Assembly: GCA_013154135.1 (NCBI GenBank)
Contig: JAADDB010000256.1
Span: 1-5,385, forward strand
Source of the DNA: Chloroflexota bacterium
GTDB taxonomy: Bacteria; Chloroflexota; Anaerolineae; JAADDB01
DNA length: 5,385 nucleotides
Direction: 5' to 3'
Part shown: piece after piece, positions 5,385 through 5,385 of the stretch
Layout of the letters: each line of letters begins with the position of its first letter
Position numbering within the stretch: position 1 is the first letter of the stretch
Made by a program: the position numbers and the translations under genes
The notes under the pieces: generated by a model
Database searches by the model: none
What the model was told of the DNA's origin: nothing
What the model saw: only the letters and a program-made list of their open reading frames with translations

Positions 5385-5385
5385 T

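Larger units (their letters stand above)
5206..5385. other. 3' non-coding region after the lipoprotein gene
   Basis: I find no supportable gene here. An open frame reaching 5324 is only the tail of a shadow of the lipoprotein gene. The region contains a 10-bp palindrome (cacggccgtg) shortly after the stop, a gcgatcgc palindrome at 5263-5270, the hairpin at 5273-5294, the tandem 10-mers and the right inverted-repeat arm. No tRNA or other RNA fold was recognised. Confidence 0.6.

Overview
The window holds five tightly packed genes, all on the + strand and in the same orientation, with short untranslated ends. It is strongly GC-rich. The proteins use Arg far more than Lys, and C or G dominates at third codon positions. 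The last gene encodes a lipoprotein whose mature N-terminus is a short Thr/Pro-rich tether (CGGTPTPTLPPTPP), a style common in Chloroflexota of the Anaerolineae type. The cysteine-rich methylene-THF reductase points the same way. I therefore lean to a GC-rich, possibly thermophilic Chloroflexota or similar environmental bacterium. This is inference; no rRNA or other strong taxonomic marker is present.

Layout. Positions 1-179 are non-coding and hold one arm of a long-range inverted repeat (55-86), several GC hairpins and a Shine-Dalgarno site. Then come: a LOG-superfamily (TIGR00725-like) Rossmann protein (180-725); a nitrilase-superfamily carbon-nitrogen hydrolase (756-1535); pseudouridine-5'-phosphate glycosidase PsuG (1522-2448), overlapping the hydrolase by 14 nt; a 73-nt gap with a strong GC hairpin; a fused MetV-MetF methylenetetrahydrofolate reductase (2522-3892); and a lipoprotein of unknown function (3889-5205) that starts at a GTG overlapping the reductase stop. 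Positions 5206-5385 are non-coding, with a hairpin, a three-unit 10-bp tandem repeat and the second arm of the inverted repeat.

How the genes fit. The first three look like one transcription unit around nucleotide or small-metabolite salvage and repair: PsuG splits pseudouridine 5'-phosphate, the C-N hydrolase removes an amide, and the LOG-like protein has a nucleotide-binding fold. The reductase and lipoprotein form a second, translationally coupled pair. Whether all five share one transcript depends on whether the hairpin at 2476-2493 stops transcription.

No complete new system is evident. The signals most worth following are the 31/32-match inverted repeat bracketing the whole gene block, the 10-bp tandem array touching its right arm, the MetV-MetF fusion coupled to an exported lipoprotein, and a PsuG with a shortened active-site loop and no psuK neighbour.
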